Shown: in pieces, positions 55,039 to 62,837 of the stretch
Layout of the letters: each line of letters begins with the position of its first letter
Numbering within the stretch: position 1 is the stretch's first letter
DNA from: Streptomyces sp. NRRL F-5135
Lineage (GTDB): Bacteria > Actinomycetota > Actinomycetes > Streptomycetales > Streptomycetaceae
DNA length: 64,000 nt
NCBI RefSeq assembly: GCF_000719775.1
Contig: NZ_JOHR01000002.1
Coordinates: 186,001-250,000, forward strand
Direction: 5' to 3'
Notes under the pieces: generated by a model
Database searches by the model: none
Seen by the model: the letters and a program-made list of their open reading frames with translations, nothing else
What the model was told of the DNA's origin: nothing
Program-made: the position numbers and the translations under genes

Positions 55039-56514
55039 CTACGCCTCGCCCCGTACGTTCCGCCAGGCCGCCGGCAGGCCGTCCGCCACGTCCAGGGCCG
55101 AGACCGGGGCGCCCCGGGACTTCAGGCGGGCGGCGAGGCCGTGCAGGTAGGCCGCGGCCGCGGCGGCGTCGTGGGTGGGCAGGCCGGTGGCCAGGAGGGA
55201 GCCGGCGAGGCCGGAGAGGATGTCGCCGCTGCCCGCCGTCGCCAGCCAGGGCGTGCCCGTGGGGTTCACCCGGACCGGAGCCGTCGGGTCCGGGGTGGCG
55301 ATCAGCGTCGTCGAGCCCTTCAGCAGCACCGTCGCGCCGTACCGCGAGGCGAGTTCGCGTACGGCCGCCAGCCGGCCCGCCTCGACCTCCTCCCGGGGGA
55401 CGCCCAGCAGCGCCGCCGCCTCGCCCGCGTGCGGGGTGAGCAGGGTCGGGGCGCTGCGGGCGCGTACCGTCGCCGCGTCCAGCAGCCGCAGGCCGTCCGC
55501 GTCCACCAGGACCGGCACGTCCGAGGCCAGGACGTCCGAGGCCAGGGGCTCGGCCGTGCCCGGCTCGTCGCCGAGGCCCGGACCCACGGCCCAGGCCTGG
55601 ACCCGGCCCGCCTTCGACGGCGGGCCCTCGTGCACCAGGGTCTCCGGGAAGCGCGCGATCACCGCGTCGCCGCCGGGGCCCACGTACCGTACGGCGCCCG
55701 CGCCCCCGCGCAGCGCGCCCGCCACCGCGAGCACCGCCGCGCCCGGGTAGCGGGCGGAGCCCGCGACGATGCCGATCACGCCCCGCCGGTACTTGTCGCT
55801 CTCGCCCGTCGGCTCCGGCAGCAGCCGCGCCACGTCCGCGTGCTGGAGCGCCTCCAGGTCCGGTACGGGCGGCAGCAGCGGGCCGAGGCCGATGTCCACC
55901 AGCCGCAGGGCACCGGCGTGTTCGCGCGCCGGGTCGATCAGCAGTCCCGGTTTGTACGTGCCGAACGTGACCGTGACGTCCGCGCGCACCGCCTCGCCCA
56001 CCACCTCGCCGCTGTCCGCCGTCACCCCGCTCGGCAGATCGACGGCCACGACCACCGCGCCCGACGCCCGCGCCGCCCGTACCAGCGGCACCGCCTCCGG
56101 CCGCAGCCCGCCGTGCCCGCCGATGCCGGTGATGCCGTCCAGCACCAGATCGGCGCCGGCCACAACCGCGTCCGCGGGGGTGTCGGTGGCGTCGGCGATC
56201 CGGCCGCCCGCGTCGAGCAGCGCGGCCAGTCCGGCCCCGTGCGTACGGGCGGGCGCGAGCCGCACCACCGAGACCCTGGCCGAGCGGCCGGCCAGCAGCG
56301 CCCCGGCGTACAGGGCGTCACCCCCGTTGTCGCCGCTGCCGACGAGCAGGACGACCCGAGCCCCGGACACCCGCCCCCGCCGGTCGCGCAGCAGGTCGGC
56401 GCAGGTCGCGGCGAGCCCGGCGGCGGCGCGCCGCATCAGCGTGCCCTCCGGCAGCCGGGCCATCAGCTCCCGCTCGGCGTTCCTCACGGTCTCCACGCGG
56501 TACGCGGTACGCAT
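55039..56514 (-). CDS. nnrD: Bifunctional NAD(P)H-hydrate epimerase/dehydratase
   Basis: A 491-residue repair enzyme from ATG 56514 (MRTAYRVETVRNAERELMAR). The N-terminal YjeF_N epimerase domain has VVLLVGSGDNGGDALYAGAL and VAVDLPSGVTADSGEV. The C-terminal ADP-dependent dehydratase domain has GIVAGSARYPGAAVLAVAGA, LLTPHAGEAAALLG, LLKGSTTLIATP and the nucleotide-site WLATAGSGDILSGLAGSLLA. Together they restore hydrated NAD(P)H. It follows acpS in the glmS-acpS-nnrD group; alr, often next in other streptomycetes, is not adjacent. Confidence 0.95.
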   Translation of the reverse strand: MRTAYRVETVRNAERELMARLPEGTLMRRAAAGLAATCADLLRDRRGRVSGARVVLLVGSGDNGGDALYAGALLAGRSARVSVVRLAPARTHGAGLAALLDAGGRIADATDTPADAVVAGADLVLDGITGIGGHGGLRPEAVPLVRAARASGAVVVAVDLPSGVTADSGEVVGEAVRADVTVTFGTYKPGLLIDPAREHAGALRLVDIGLGPLLPPVPDLEALQHADVARLLPEPTGESDKYRRGVIGIVAGSARYPGAAVLAVAGALRGGAGAVRYVGPGGDAVIARFPETLVHEGPPSKAGRVQAWAVGPGLGDEPGTAEPLASDVLASDVPVLVDADGLRLLDAATVRARSAPTLLTPHAGEAAALLGVPREEVEAGRLAAVRELASRYGATVLLKGSTTLIATPDPTAPVRVNPTGTPWLATAGSGDILSGLAGSLLATGLPTHDAAAAAAYLHGLAARLKSRGAPVSALDVADGLPAAWRNVRGEA

Positions 56515-56554
56515 ACGGTCCAACCCTTTCCTTGCGGTTCGCTCGTCAGCTCTT

Positions 56555-56586
56555 CTGCCCGTCTGCCCGTCTGCCCGTCTGCACGT
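56555..56586. repeat. 8-bp microsatellite, four units
   Basis: CTGCCCGT is repeated three times exactly, plus CTGCACGT, in the nnrD-acpS gap. It could vary in length by slippage. Confidence 0.8.
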
Positions 56587-56641
56587 CAGCCCGACTGCGT
56601 GGGCTCGCTCTCGGGACCGGTGCCCCGGGGCCGCCCGCGCC

Positions 56642-57010
56642 TCAACCCTCCGCGATCACCACCGCCGACGCCACCCCCGCGTCATGGCTGAGCGAGACGT
56701 GCCAGTGCCGTACGCCCAGCTCCGCGGCGCGCGCCGCCACCGTTCCCCGCACCCGCAGCCGCGGCCGGCCGCTGTCCTCGACGTACACCTCGGCGTCCGT
56801 CCAGTGCAGCCCGCCGGGCGCGCCGAGTGCCTTGGCCACGGCTTCCTTGGCGGCGAACCGCGCCGCCAGGGAGGCCGTCCCGCGCCGCTCCCCGCTGGGC
56901 AGCCGCAGCTCCCTCGCGGAGAACAGCCGGTCGGCCAGCTGAGGAGTGCGCCGCAGCGACTCCCCGAACCGGTCGATCTCGGCGACGTCGATCCCCACCC
57001 CGATGATCAC
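56642..57010 (-). CDS. acpS: Holo-[acyl-carrier-protein] synthase
   Basis: A 122-residue enzyme that moves 4'-phosphopantetheine from CoA to acyl carrier proteins of fatty-acid (and some polyketide) synthesis. The Mg-binding Asp is in [14 protein letters not shown], and the second motif, with the catalytic Glu, is [40 protein letters not shown] is near the C-terminus. Length is typical for group I phosphopantetheinyl transferases. It lies 16 nt after glmS. Confidence 0.96.
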   Translation of the reverse strand: MIIGVGIDVAEIDRFGESLRRTPQLADRLFSARELRLPSGERRGTASLAARFAAKEAVAKALGAPGGLHWTDAEVYVEDSGRPRLRVRGTVAARAAELGVRHWHVSLSHDAGVASAVVIAEG

Positions 57011-57026
57011 AACAACGCTCCCCGTC

Positions 57027-58874
57027 TCACTCCACCGTCACGGACTTCGCCAGGTTCCTCGGCTGGTCCACCTCGTTGCCCCGCGCCGTCGCCAGCTCGC
57101 ACGCGAACACCTGCAACGGCACCGTGGCGACCAGCGGCTGGAGCAGCGTCGGCGTCGCGGGGATACGGATCAGATGGTCCGCGTACGGCACCACCGCCTC
57201 GTCCCCCTCCTCCGCGATCACGATCGTCCGCGCGCCCCTGGCCCGGATCTCCTGGATGTTGGAGACGATCTTGCCGTGCAGGACCGAGCGCCCGCGCGGC
57301 GACGGTACGACGACCACCACCGGCAGGTCCTCCTCGATCAGCGCGATCGGACCGTGCTTCAGCTCGCCCGCCGCGAACCCCTCCGCGTGCATGTACGCCA
57401 GCTCCTTGAGCTTGAGCGCGCCCTCCAGGGCCACCGGGTACCCCACGTGCCGGCCCAGGAACAGCACCGTCCGCTTGTCCGCGAGCGTGCGCGCCAGCGC
57501 CCGTACCGGCTCCATGGTCTCCAGTACGCGCTCCACCTCGCCGGCGATCCGCGACAGGTCCCGGATGACGGCCCGGATCTCGTCGCCCCACTTCGTGCCG
57601 CGCCGCTGGCCCAGGTAGAGCGCGACCAGGTAGCAGGCCACCAGTTGGGTCAGGAACGCCTTGGTCGACGCGACGGCGACCTCGGGGCCCGCGTGCGTGT
57701 AGAGGACGGCGTCCGACTCGCGCGGGATCGTCGAGCCGTTGGTGTTGCAGATGGCCAGCACCTTCGCCCCCTGCTCGCGGGCGTGCCGCAGCGCCATCAG
57801 CGTGTCCATGGTCTCGCCGGACTGCGAGATCGCGATCACCAGCGTGCGCGGGTCCAGGATCGGGTCGCGGTAGCGGAACTCGCTCGCCAGCTCGACCTCG
57901 CAGGGCATCCGCGTCCAGTGCTCGATGGCGTACTTGGCGATCAGACCGGCGTGGAAGGCCGTACCGCAGGCGACGATGACGACCTTGTCGGCCTCGCGCA
58001 GCACGGAGTGGGGGATGCGCACCTCGTCCAGCGTCAGGGCGCCCTCGGCGTCGATCCGGCCGAGGAGGGTGTCCGCGACGGCCTTCGGCTGCTCGGCGAT
58101 CTCCTTGAGCATGAAGTAGTCGTAGCCGCCCTTCTCGGCGGCCGACGCGTCCCAGTCCACGTGGTACTCGCGCACCTCGGCCGGCGCGCCGTCGAAGTCG
58201 GTGACGACGACGCCGTCCCGGCGCGCCTCGACCACCTGGTCCTGGCCCAGCTCGATCGCGGAGCGCGTGTGGGCGATGAAGGCCGCGACGTCCGACGCGA
58301 GGAACGACTCGCCCTCGCCGACGCCCACCACCAGCGGAGAGTTGCGGCGCGCGCCGACGACGACATCCGGCTCGTCCGCGTGCACGGCGACGAGGGTGAA
58401 GGCGCCCTCCAGCCGGCGGCAGACCTGCCGCATCGACTCCGCGAGGTCGCCGCAGGAGGAGAACGACTCGGCGAGCAGGTGGGAGACGACCTCGGTGTCG
58501 GTCTCCGAGTCCAGGTCGTGGCCGCGGCCGGCCAGCTCGGCGCGGAGCACGGCGAAGTTCTCGATGATCCCGTTGTGGACGACGGCCACCCGCCCGGCGT
58601 TGTCGAGGTGGGGGTGGGCGTTGGTGTCGGTCGGGCCGCCGTGCGTGGCCCACCTGGTGTGCCCGATCGCGGTGGAACCGCTCGGCAGCGGCCGGTCCTT
58701 CAGCGCCTTCTCCAGATTGACGAGCTTGCCCGCCTTCTTCGCCGCGGCGAGGCCGCCGTCGGCGAGGACCGCGACCCCGGCCGAGTCGTAGCCCCGGTAC
58801 TCCAGCCGCTTCAGGCCCGCGACGACCACATCAAGCGCCGACTGTCCGCCGACGTAACCCACGATTCCGCACAT
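57027..58874 (-). CDS. glmS: Glutamine-fructose-6-phosphate aminotransferase (isomerizing)
   Basis: A 615-residue enzyme making glucosamine-6-phosphate. After Met removal the nucleophile Cys2 heads the glutaminase domain [20 protein letters not shown], with [17 protein letters not shown]. Two SIS domains follow ([40 protein letters not shown], and [20 protein letters not shown]). It ends [13 protein letters not shown], the conserved C-tail. No ribozyme-like leader is seen upstream. Works with GlmM (50246) toward UDP-GlcNAc. Confidence 0.97.
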   Translation of the reverse strand: MCGIVGYVGGQSALDVVVAGLKRLEYRGYDSAGVAVLADGGLAAAKKAGKLVNLEKALKDRPLPSGSTAIGHTRWATHGGPTDTNAHPHLDNAGRVAVVHNGIIENFAVLRAELAGRGHDLDSETDTEVVSHLLAESFSSCGDLAESMRQVCRRLEGAFTLVAVHADEPDVVVGARRNSPLVVGVGEGESFLASDVAAFIAHTRSAIELGQDQVVEARRDGVVVTDFDGAPAEVREYHVDWDASAAEKGGYDYFMLKEIAEQPKAVADTLLGRIDAEGALTLDEVRIPHSVLREADKVVIVACGTAFHAGLIAKYAIEHWTRMPCEVELASEFRYRDPILDPRTLVIAISQSGETMDTLMALRHAREQGAKVLAICNTNGSTIPRESDAVLYTHAGPEVAVASTKAFLTQLVACYLVALYLGQRRGTKWGDEIRAVIRDLSRIAGEVERVLETMEPVRALARTLADKRTVLFLGRHVGYPVALEGALKLKELAYMHAEGFAAGELKHGPIALIEEDLPVVVVVPSPRGRSVLHGKIVSNIQEIRARGARTIVIAEEGDEAVVPYADHLIRIPATPTLLQPLVATVPLQVFACELATARGNEVDQPRNLAKSVTVE

Positions 58875-58990
58875 ATGGATCCCTTCCCGGCTGTTCCCGG
58901 CCGTTCCCGGCCGCCGGACACATCGTTCCAGAACGCGCGGCGGGGCAGCGGGACCACGGCCATCGCGCCACGAGCCCCCGCGGGCCCCGG

Positions 58991-59030
58991 TGAGTCCCTG
59001 CGAGTGCCTGCGAGTGCCTGCGAGTCCCTG
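58991..59030. repeat. 10-bp tandem repeat, four units
   Basis: TGAGTCCCTG, CGAGTGCCTG, CGAGTGCCTG and CGAGTCCCTG follow one another in the 432-nt gap upstream of glmS (58875-59306). The gap also has a run of C (59227 onward) and no gene. Confidence 0.8.
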
Positions 59031-59306
59031 TGCCGCCTCCCCCTGTTGTCCCTTCGGTGAGGGTGCGGCTCGAACCCGCCATATTCGCTGCCGCGTTGTC
59101 AGTACGGGCTGCTAGCCTGCGTCTTCACATCACGTGCACATCGCGTGAACGTGCGTCCGGGGGGATGCGACCGAGTCCGAATCGCCGGACCGGCCGTGGC
59201 ACGGCGTCCGACCGCGCCCGCTCGCTCCCCCCCCCGTGTTCCTCACCCCGTCATGCTCCTTGCCCGTACCGGCGCCCGCCGGTCATGTCCGTATCCGAGG
59301 ACCGTC

Positions 59307-60254
59307 ATGCCCAAAACCGAGCCGTCGGCTCGCCCCCGCTTCGATCCGTGCGTCACCATGCCCTCGCTCCAGCGGCTGCGCACCGCCGTCAAAGCGGGGG
59401 ACTGGCCGGCGACCGAGTCGTTCATCGCATCCCTGCCGGACGAGGACGACCGGGCCTTCGCCGCGTCCCTCGCCGCCAGGATCAAGGGGGCGGAGAAATT
59501 CCTGGAGCGGGTGGTGGGGGAACGCCCGGGGGAGCCGCTGCCCCGGGCCCTGCTCGCCGAGCGCTACATCCACATCGGCTGGGACATCCGCAGCGGCGCC
59601 CGTGCCCAGTACGTGTCGGGGGAGCAGTTCCGGCAGTTCCACGCCTGGCTGCGGCGGGCCGAGCACCTGCTGATCGAGCTCTGCGCCGAGCACCCCGCGT
59701 ACGCCCTGGCCTGGCGTGCGCGTCTGATCAGCGCCCGTGGTCTGGAGCTGGGACAGAGCGAGACGCGGCGTCGCTACGACCGGCTGGTGGAGCACCACCC
59801 GCACCACTTCAACGGACAGCAACAGCTTCTGCAGAAACTCTGCCCCAAATGGGGCGGCGGCTGGGAGCTCGCGCACGGGTTCGCCCGCGAGTGCGCGGCC
59901 GCGGCCCCGCCCGGAAGTCTCGTGGGGGTGCTGGTCGCCGAGGCGCATCTGGAGCACTGGCTGGACCTCGACAGCGGCGCGGACGAGCGCTATCTGCGGG
60001 ACCCGGCCGTACGGGACGAGCTGGTGGCGGCCGCCGCCGCCTCCGTGTGGCATCCGGACTTCCACCCCGGTTTCCACGCCATCGGCGCGCACGGCACCTT
60101 CGCCGCGACGCTGTCGCTGGGCGGCCACTACGCGGAAGCGGCCCCGCACTTCCGTGAGCTGGGAAACAACGCCAGCGAGTCCCCGTGGAACTACCTGGGC
60201 GACAAGGAAGCCGCGTTCATCAAGCACCGCACAACCGCACTGGCGAAGGGCTGA
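59307..60254 (+). CDS. Unrecognised helical protein, perhaps DUF4034-like
   Basis: A 315-residue cytoplasmic-looking protein from ATG 59307. The chain is Ala/Leu/Glu/His-rich and has helical repeats like a TPR solenoid: LQRLRTAVKAGDWPATESFI, LLAERYIHIGWDIRSGARAQ, EHPAYALAWRARLISARGLE and HPDFHPGFHAIGAHGTFAAT. The WPATESF and HPAYALAWRARL style recalls streptomycete DUF4034 proteins, but this is not certain. Its stop precedes the M16 peptidase start by 4 nt, so the two are probably co-translated. Confidence 0.65.
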   Translation: MPKTEPSARPRFDPCVTMPSLQRLRTAVKAGDWPATESFIASLPDEDDRAFAASLAARIKGAEKFLERVVGERPGEPLPRALLAERYIHIGWDIRSGARAQYVSGEQFRQFHAWLRRAEHLLIELCAEHPAYALAWRARLISARGLELGQSETRRRYDRLVEHHPHHFNGQQQLLQKLCPKWGGGWELAHGFARECAAAAPPGSLVGVLVAEAHLEHWLDLDSGADERYLRDPAVRDELVAAAAASVWHPDFHPGFHAIGAHGTFAATLSLGGHYAEAAPHFRELGNNASESPWNYLGDKEAAFIKHRTTALAKG

Positions 60255-60258
60255 GCCG

Positions 60259-62004
60259 ATGTCCCAGGAGAACCTGGATGTTCTCGCGATACGCGAGACC
60301 GAGGTCGACGGGATCCGTACCGTCCTGACCGCCGGCGGCGGAGCGGTCACCGCCGGTCTGGCCTTCCGGGTCGGCGCGGCCGACGAGACGTACGCGACGA
60401 GAGGTGTCACCCACCTCGTCGAGCACCTGGCGCTGCACCGCCACGGCGTGTCCGACCTGCACTACAACGGCGCCACCGCCACCACGTACACCCTCTTCCA
60501 CGTCACCGGCACCACCGACGAGGTCGTCGGCTACCTCAACGGAGTCTGTGCGGCCCTGCGGAACCTGCCGCTGGACCGGCTGGAGATCGAGCGCGAGATC
60601 CTGCGCACCGAGGCGGCGGGCCGTGGCGGCGGCGCCAACCGCCAGCTGCCGCTGTGGCGTTACGGCGCGCAGGGCTACGGCCTGACCAGCTACGCGGAAC
60701 TCGGCACCTGGCACCTGTCGGCCGACGCCGTGCGCGACTGGGCCGCCACCCGCTTCACCCGCGAGAACGCGGTTCTGTGGATCACCAGCGACACCGTGCC
60801 CGAGGGCCTGGACCTCTCTCTTCCCTCGGGCCCCCGGCATCCCATGCCGGTCGTCACCTCCGCCCTGCCCGTGACCCCCGCCTACATCCAGGGGGAGGAC
60901 GGAACGGTGGTCATGGACGGCATCGTCCGCAGATCCTCCGCCGCGGCCCTGTTCGCCGAGGTGCTCGGTCGTGCCCTCTACGCCGACCTGCGCCAGAAGG
61001 GCGGGTACTCGTACACGGCCACCGCGGACTACAGCCCGCGCGATACCGAGTTCGCCACGATCACCGCGTTCGCCGACGCCCTGCCGCAGAAGCAGGACGC
61101 GGTGGTGGGCGGCCTCGTGGACGTGCTCGCCCGGCTGCGGGCGGGCCGGATCGAGCAGGCCGAACTCGACACGGCGCGTGCCACGTTCCTGAAGGCGTAC
61201 GACCACACCACCGACCTGGCGGCCGCCCGCCTCCCCGGGCACGCCCTGAATCTGCTGATCGGCCATCGCAACCTCACCACCGAGGAACACAAGGCCGAAC
61301 TCGCCGCCGTCACACTCGACGACCTGCGCGAGGTCGCCCGGGAGCTGTACGCGAACGCGCTGCTCCAGGTCCCCGGGCGGGGCGCCGACTGGGCGGGCTT
61401 CACCGAGGCGCCGCAGCACTCCGGCGGCACCACCGAACTCGGCGGCACCCGGCATCCGTCCCGCGAGGACGCCTCTGTCGTACTCACCGTGGCCCCGGAA
61501 GGCGTCGCCCTGAGCACGCCGGGCGGTGTCGTCACCATCCGCCACGACCAGTGCGCCGCGATGGTCGCCTACCCGGACGGCGGCCGTCGTCTGACGGGGC
61601 TCGACGGCTTCCAGATCGCCGTGGAACCCACTCTCTTCGCGTCGCTCGGCCCCGACCGGATCGCCCTGATCGACGCGGCCGTTCCGCCCGCCGCCGTGGT
61701 GCGCATGCCGGCCCGTGACCCCGAACGGATCCCCCGGCCGCGTGTCTCGGGCGACGGGGAGGGGCCGGGGGCCCGTGGCCTGGTCCGTCATTTCTTCCAG
61801 ACGCTCGGGATCGTGGTGTTCGGCCTCCTGACCGTGGTGTGGGCCGTGTTCGCGGTCGTGGCGACCGCCCTGATGTTCGGCGGATCGGGGCCGGGCCTCA
61901 TACCGGTCGTGGGCGTCTGGCTGGGGCTCGCCGCGCCGGTGCGCCTGTTCAAGGCCGTGTGGACGGCCAGGAAGAAGACGGCGGCGGAGAGCGGCGCGGG
62001 GTGA
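60259..62004 (+). CDS. M16-type metallopeptidase with C-terminal membrane anchor
   Basis: A 581-residue protein from ATG 60259. The inverted zinc motif HxxEH is present in GVTHLVEHLAL (about residues 50-54), and the downstream Glu of the M16 family is likely in RLEIEREILRTEA. A second, non-catalytic-like M16 half contains ALFAEVLGRALYADLRQKGG then YSYTATADYSPRD. After a Pro/Arg-rich linker two hydrophobic segments (TLGIVVFGLLTVVWAVFAVV and LIPVVGVWLGLAAPV) anchor the C-terminus. M16 peptidases cleave small peptides or RiPP precursors; the substrate here is unknown. Coupled to the 315-residue protein upstream. Confidence 0.8.
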   Translation: MSQENLDVLAIRETEVDGIRTVLTAGGGAVTAGLAFRVGAADETYATRGVTHLVEHLALHRHGVSDLHYNGATATTYTLFHVTGTTDEVVGYLNGVCAALRNLPLDRLEIEREILRTEAAGRGGGANRQLPLWRYGAQGYGLTSYAELGTWHLSADAVRDWAATRFTRENAVLWITSDTVPEGLDLSLPSGPRHPMPVVTSALPVTPAYIQGEDGTVVMDGIVRRSSAAALFAEVLGRALYADLRQKGGYSYTATADYSPRDTEFATITAFADALPQKQDAVVGGLVDVLARLRAGRIEQAELDTARATFLKAYDHTTDLAAARLPGHALNLLIGHRNLTTEEHKAELAAVTLDDLREVARELYANALLQVPGRGADWAGFTEAPQHSGGTTELGGTRHPSREDASVVLTVAPEGVALSTPGGVVTIRHDQCAAMVAYPDGGRRLTGLDGFQIAVEPTLFASLGPDRIALIDAAVPPAAVVRMPARDPERIPRPRVSGDGEGPGARGLVRHFFQTLGIVVFGLLTVVWAVFAVVATALMFGGSGPGLIPVVGVWLGLAAPVRLFKAVWTARKKTAAESGAG

Positions 62005-62048
62005 GCGGGGCCGCGGGGTGAGCGGGGCCGAGGGGGGGAGGAACCGCG

Positions 62049-62837
62049 TCAGCGCGGCCGGTCCGCGACGGCGGGCCCTCCTCCCGGGGCGGGCACCGGC
62101 GTGGCCGGCACCTCGGGGAACAGCGTGGCCCCTTCCGCGGGGGCGGGGCACAGGGTGGCGTCCGCCGTGAGGGTCCGCCGGCCCTGGGGCGTGGTGAGGG
62201 TCACCGGGAACGGCTCGGTGTTGCTCGCCCGGGTCTCCAGCGCCCGGGCCGCCGCCGCCGTGCACGCGAGCTGGGCCGCCGCGAGGTCGCCGAGCGGCTT
62301 CTCGCCGCCCGTGAGTCCGATGACGATCTCTCCGGACTCCCCCGGTGCGCCGGCCTTGACGACGGTCCGGGGAGGTCCGGCGTCCGGCGGCAGTTCGGTG
62401 GCCACGTCGGCCCCCGTCGCGGACGCCGGCCCCCGCAGGAGCAGGGTGACGGCCGTCTCGACGCCGGCCCCGCGGCTTTCCGTGCCGTCGCGCGTGAGTT
62501 CGGCGGGCCGGGCCACCGGGTACAGCGCGCCGCCCCTGACGAAGTAGAGCCAGGTCACGGGGCGCAGCCCGGTCGCCGGGGCGCCGGTCTCCACGACACC
62601 GGTGGCGGGGATCCGGCAGCCGGTGAGCAGGAACGGTACGAGGGCGAGCAGGACGGCGGCGGCCCGGGCGCGGCTGTTCCCGACGGATGCGGCTCGGGGT
62701 GCGGCTCGGGGTGCGGCTCTGGACGCGGACCGGGGCGTGGACCGGGGCGCGGCTCCAGGTGGGAGCGTGGTCGGGGCGTGCGGGGCGTGCGGGGCGTGCG
62801 GGGCGTGCGGGGCGTGCGGGGGGTGTGCGGACGTCAT
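62049..62837 (-). CDS. GerMN-like lipoprotein partner of the histidine kinase
   Basis: A 262-residue protein beginning with a His-Ala-Pro repeat (HAPHAPHAPHAPHAP) and an Arg/Ala/Pro stretch. These precede a lipoprotein signal AAAVLLALVPFLLTGC with Cys about residue 74. If translation begins at 62837, the unusually long head precedes the signal. The mature part, VTWLYFVRGGALYPVARPAE, TLLLRGPASATGADVATELP and LAAAQLACTAAAARAL, resembles a GerMN domain. Its start overlaps the kinase stop (ATGA), an arrangement like other kinase-lipoprotein sensor pairs. Confidence 0.7.
   Translation of the reverse strand: MTSAHPPHAPHAPHAPHAPHAPTTLPPGAAPRSTPRSASRAAPRAAPRAASVGNSRARAAAVLLALVPFLLTGCRIPATGVVETGAPATGLRPVTWLYFVRGGALYPVARPAELTRDGTESRGAGVETAVTLLLRGPASATGADVATELPPDAGPPRTVVKAGAPGESGEIVIGLTGGEKPLGDLAAAQLACTAAAARALETRASNTEPFPVTLTTPQGRRTLTADATLCPAPAEGATLFPEVPATPVPAPGGGPAVADRPR
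62773..62817. repeat. 9-bp tandem repeat, five units, inside the lipoprotein gene
   Basis: GGGGCGTGC occurs five times in a row and encodes the His-Ala-Pro repeat on the minus strand. Slippage would change residue number without altering frame. Confidence 0.9.

Noticed and set aside
58875..59306. glmS ribozyme
   Set aside because: No conserved ribozyme core could be recognised; the region is simple repeats and a poly-C run, and this ribozyme is mainly a Firmicutes feature.
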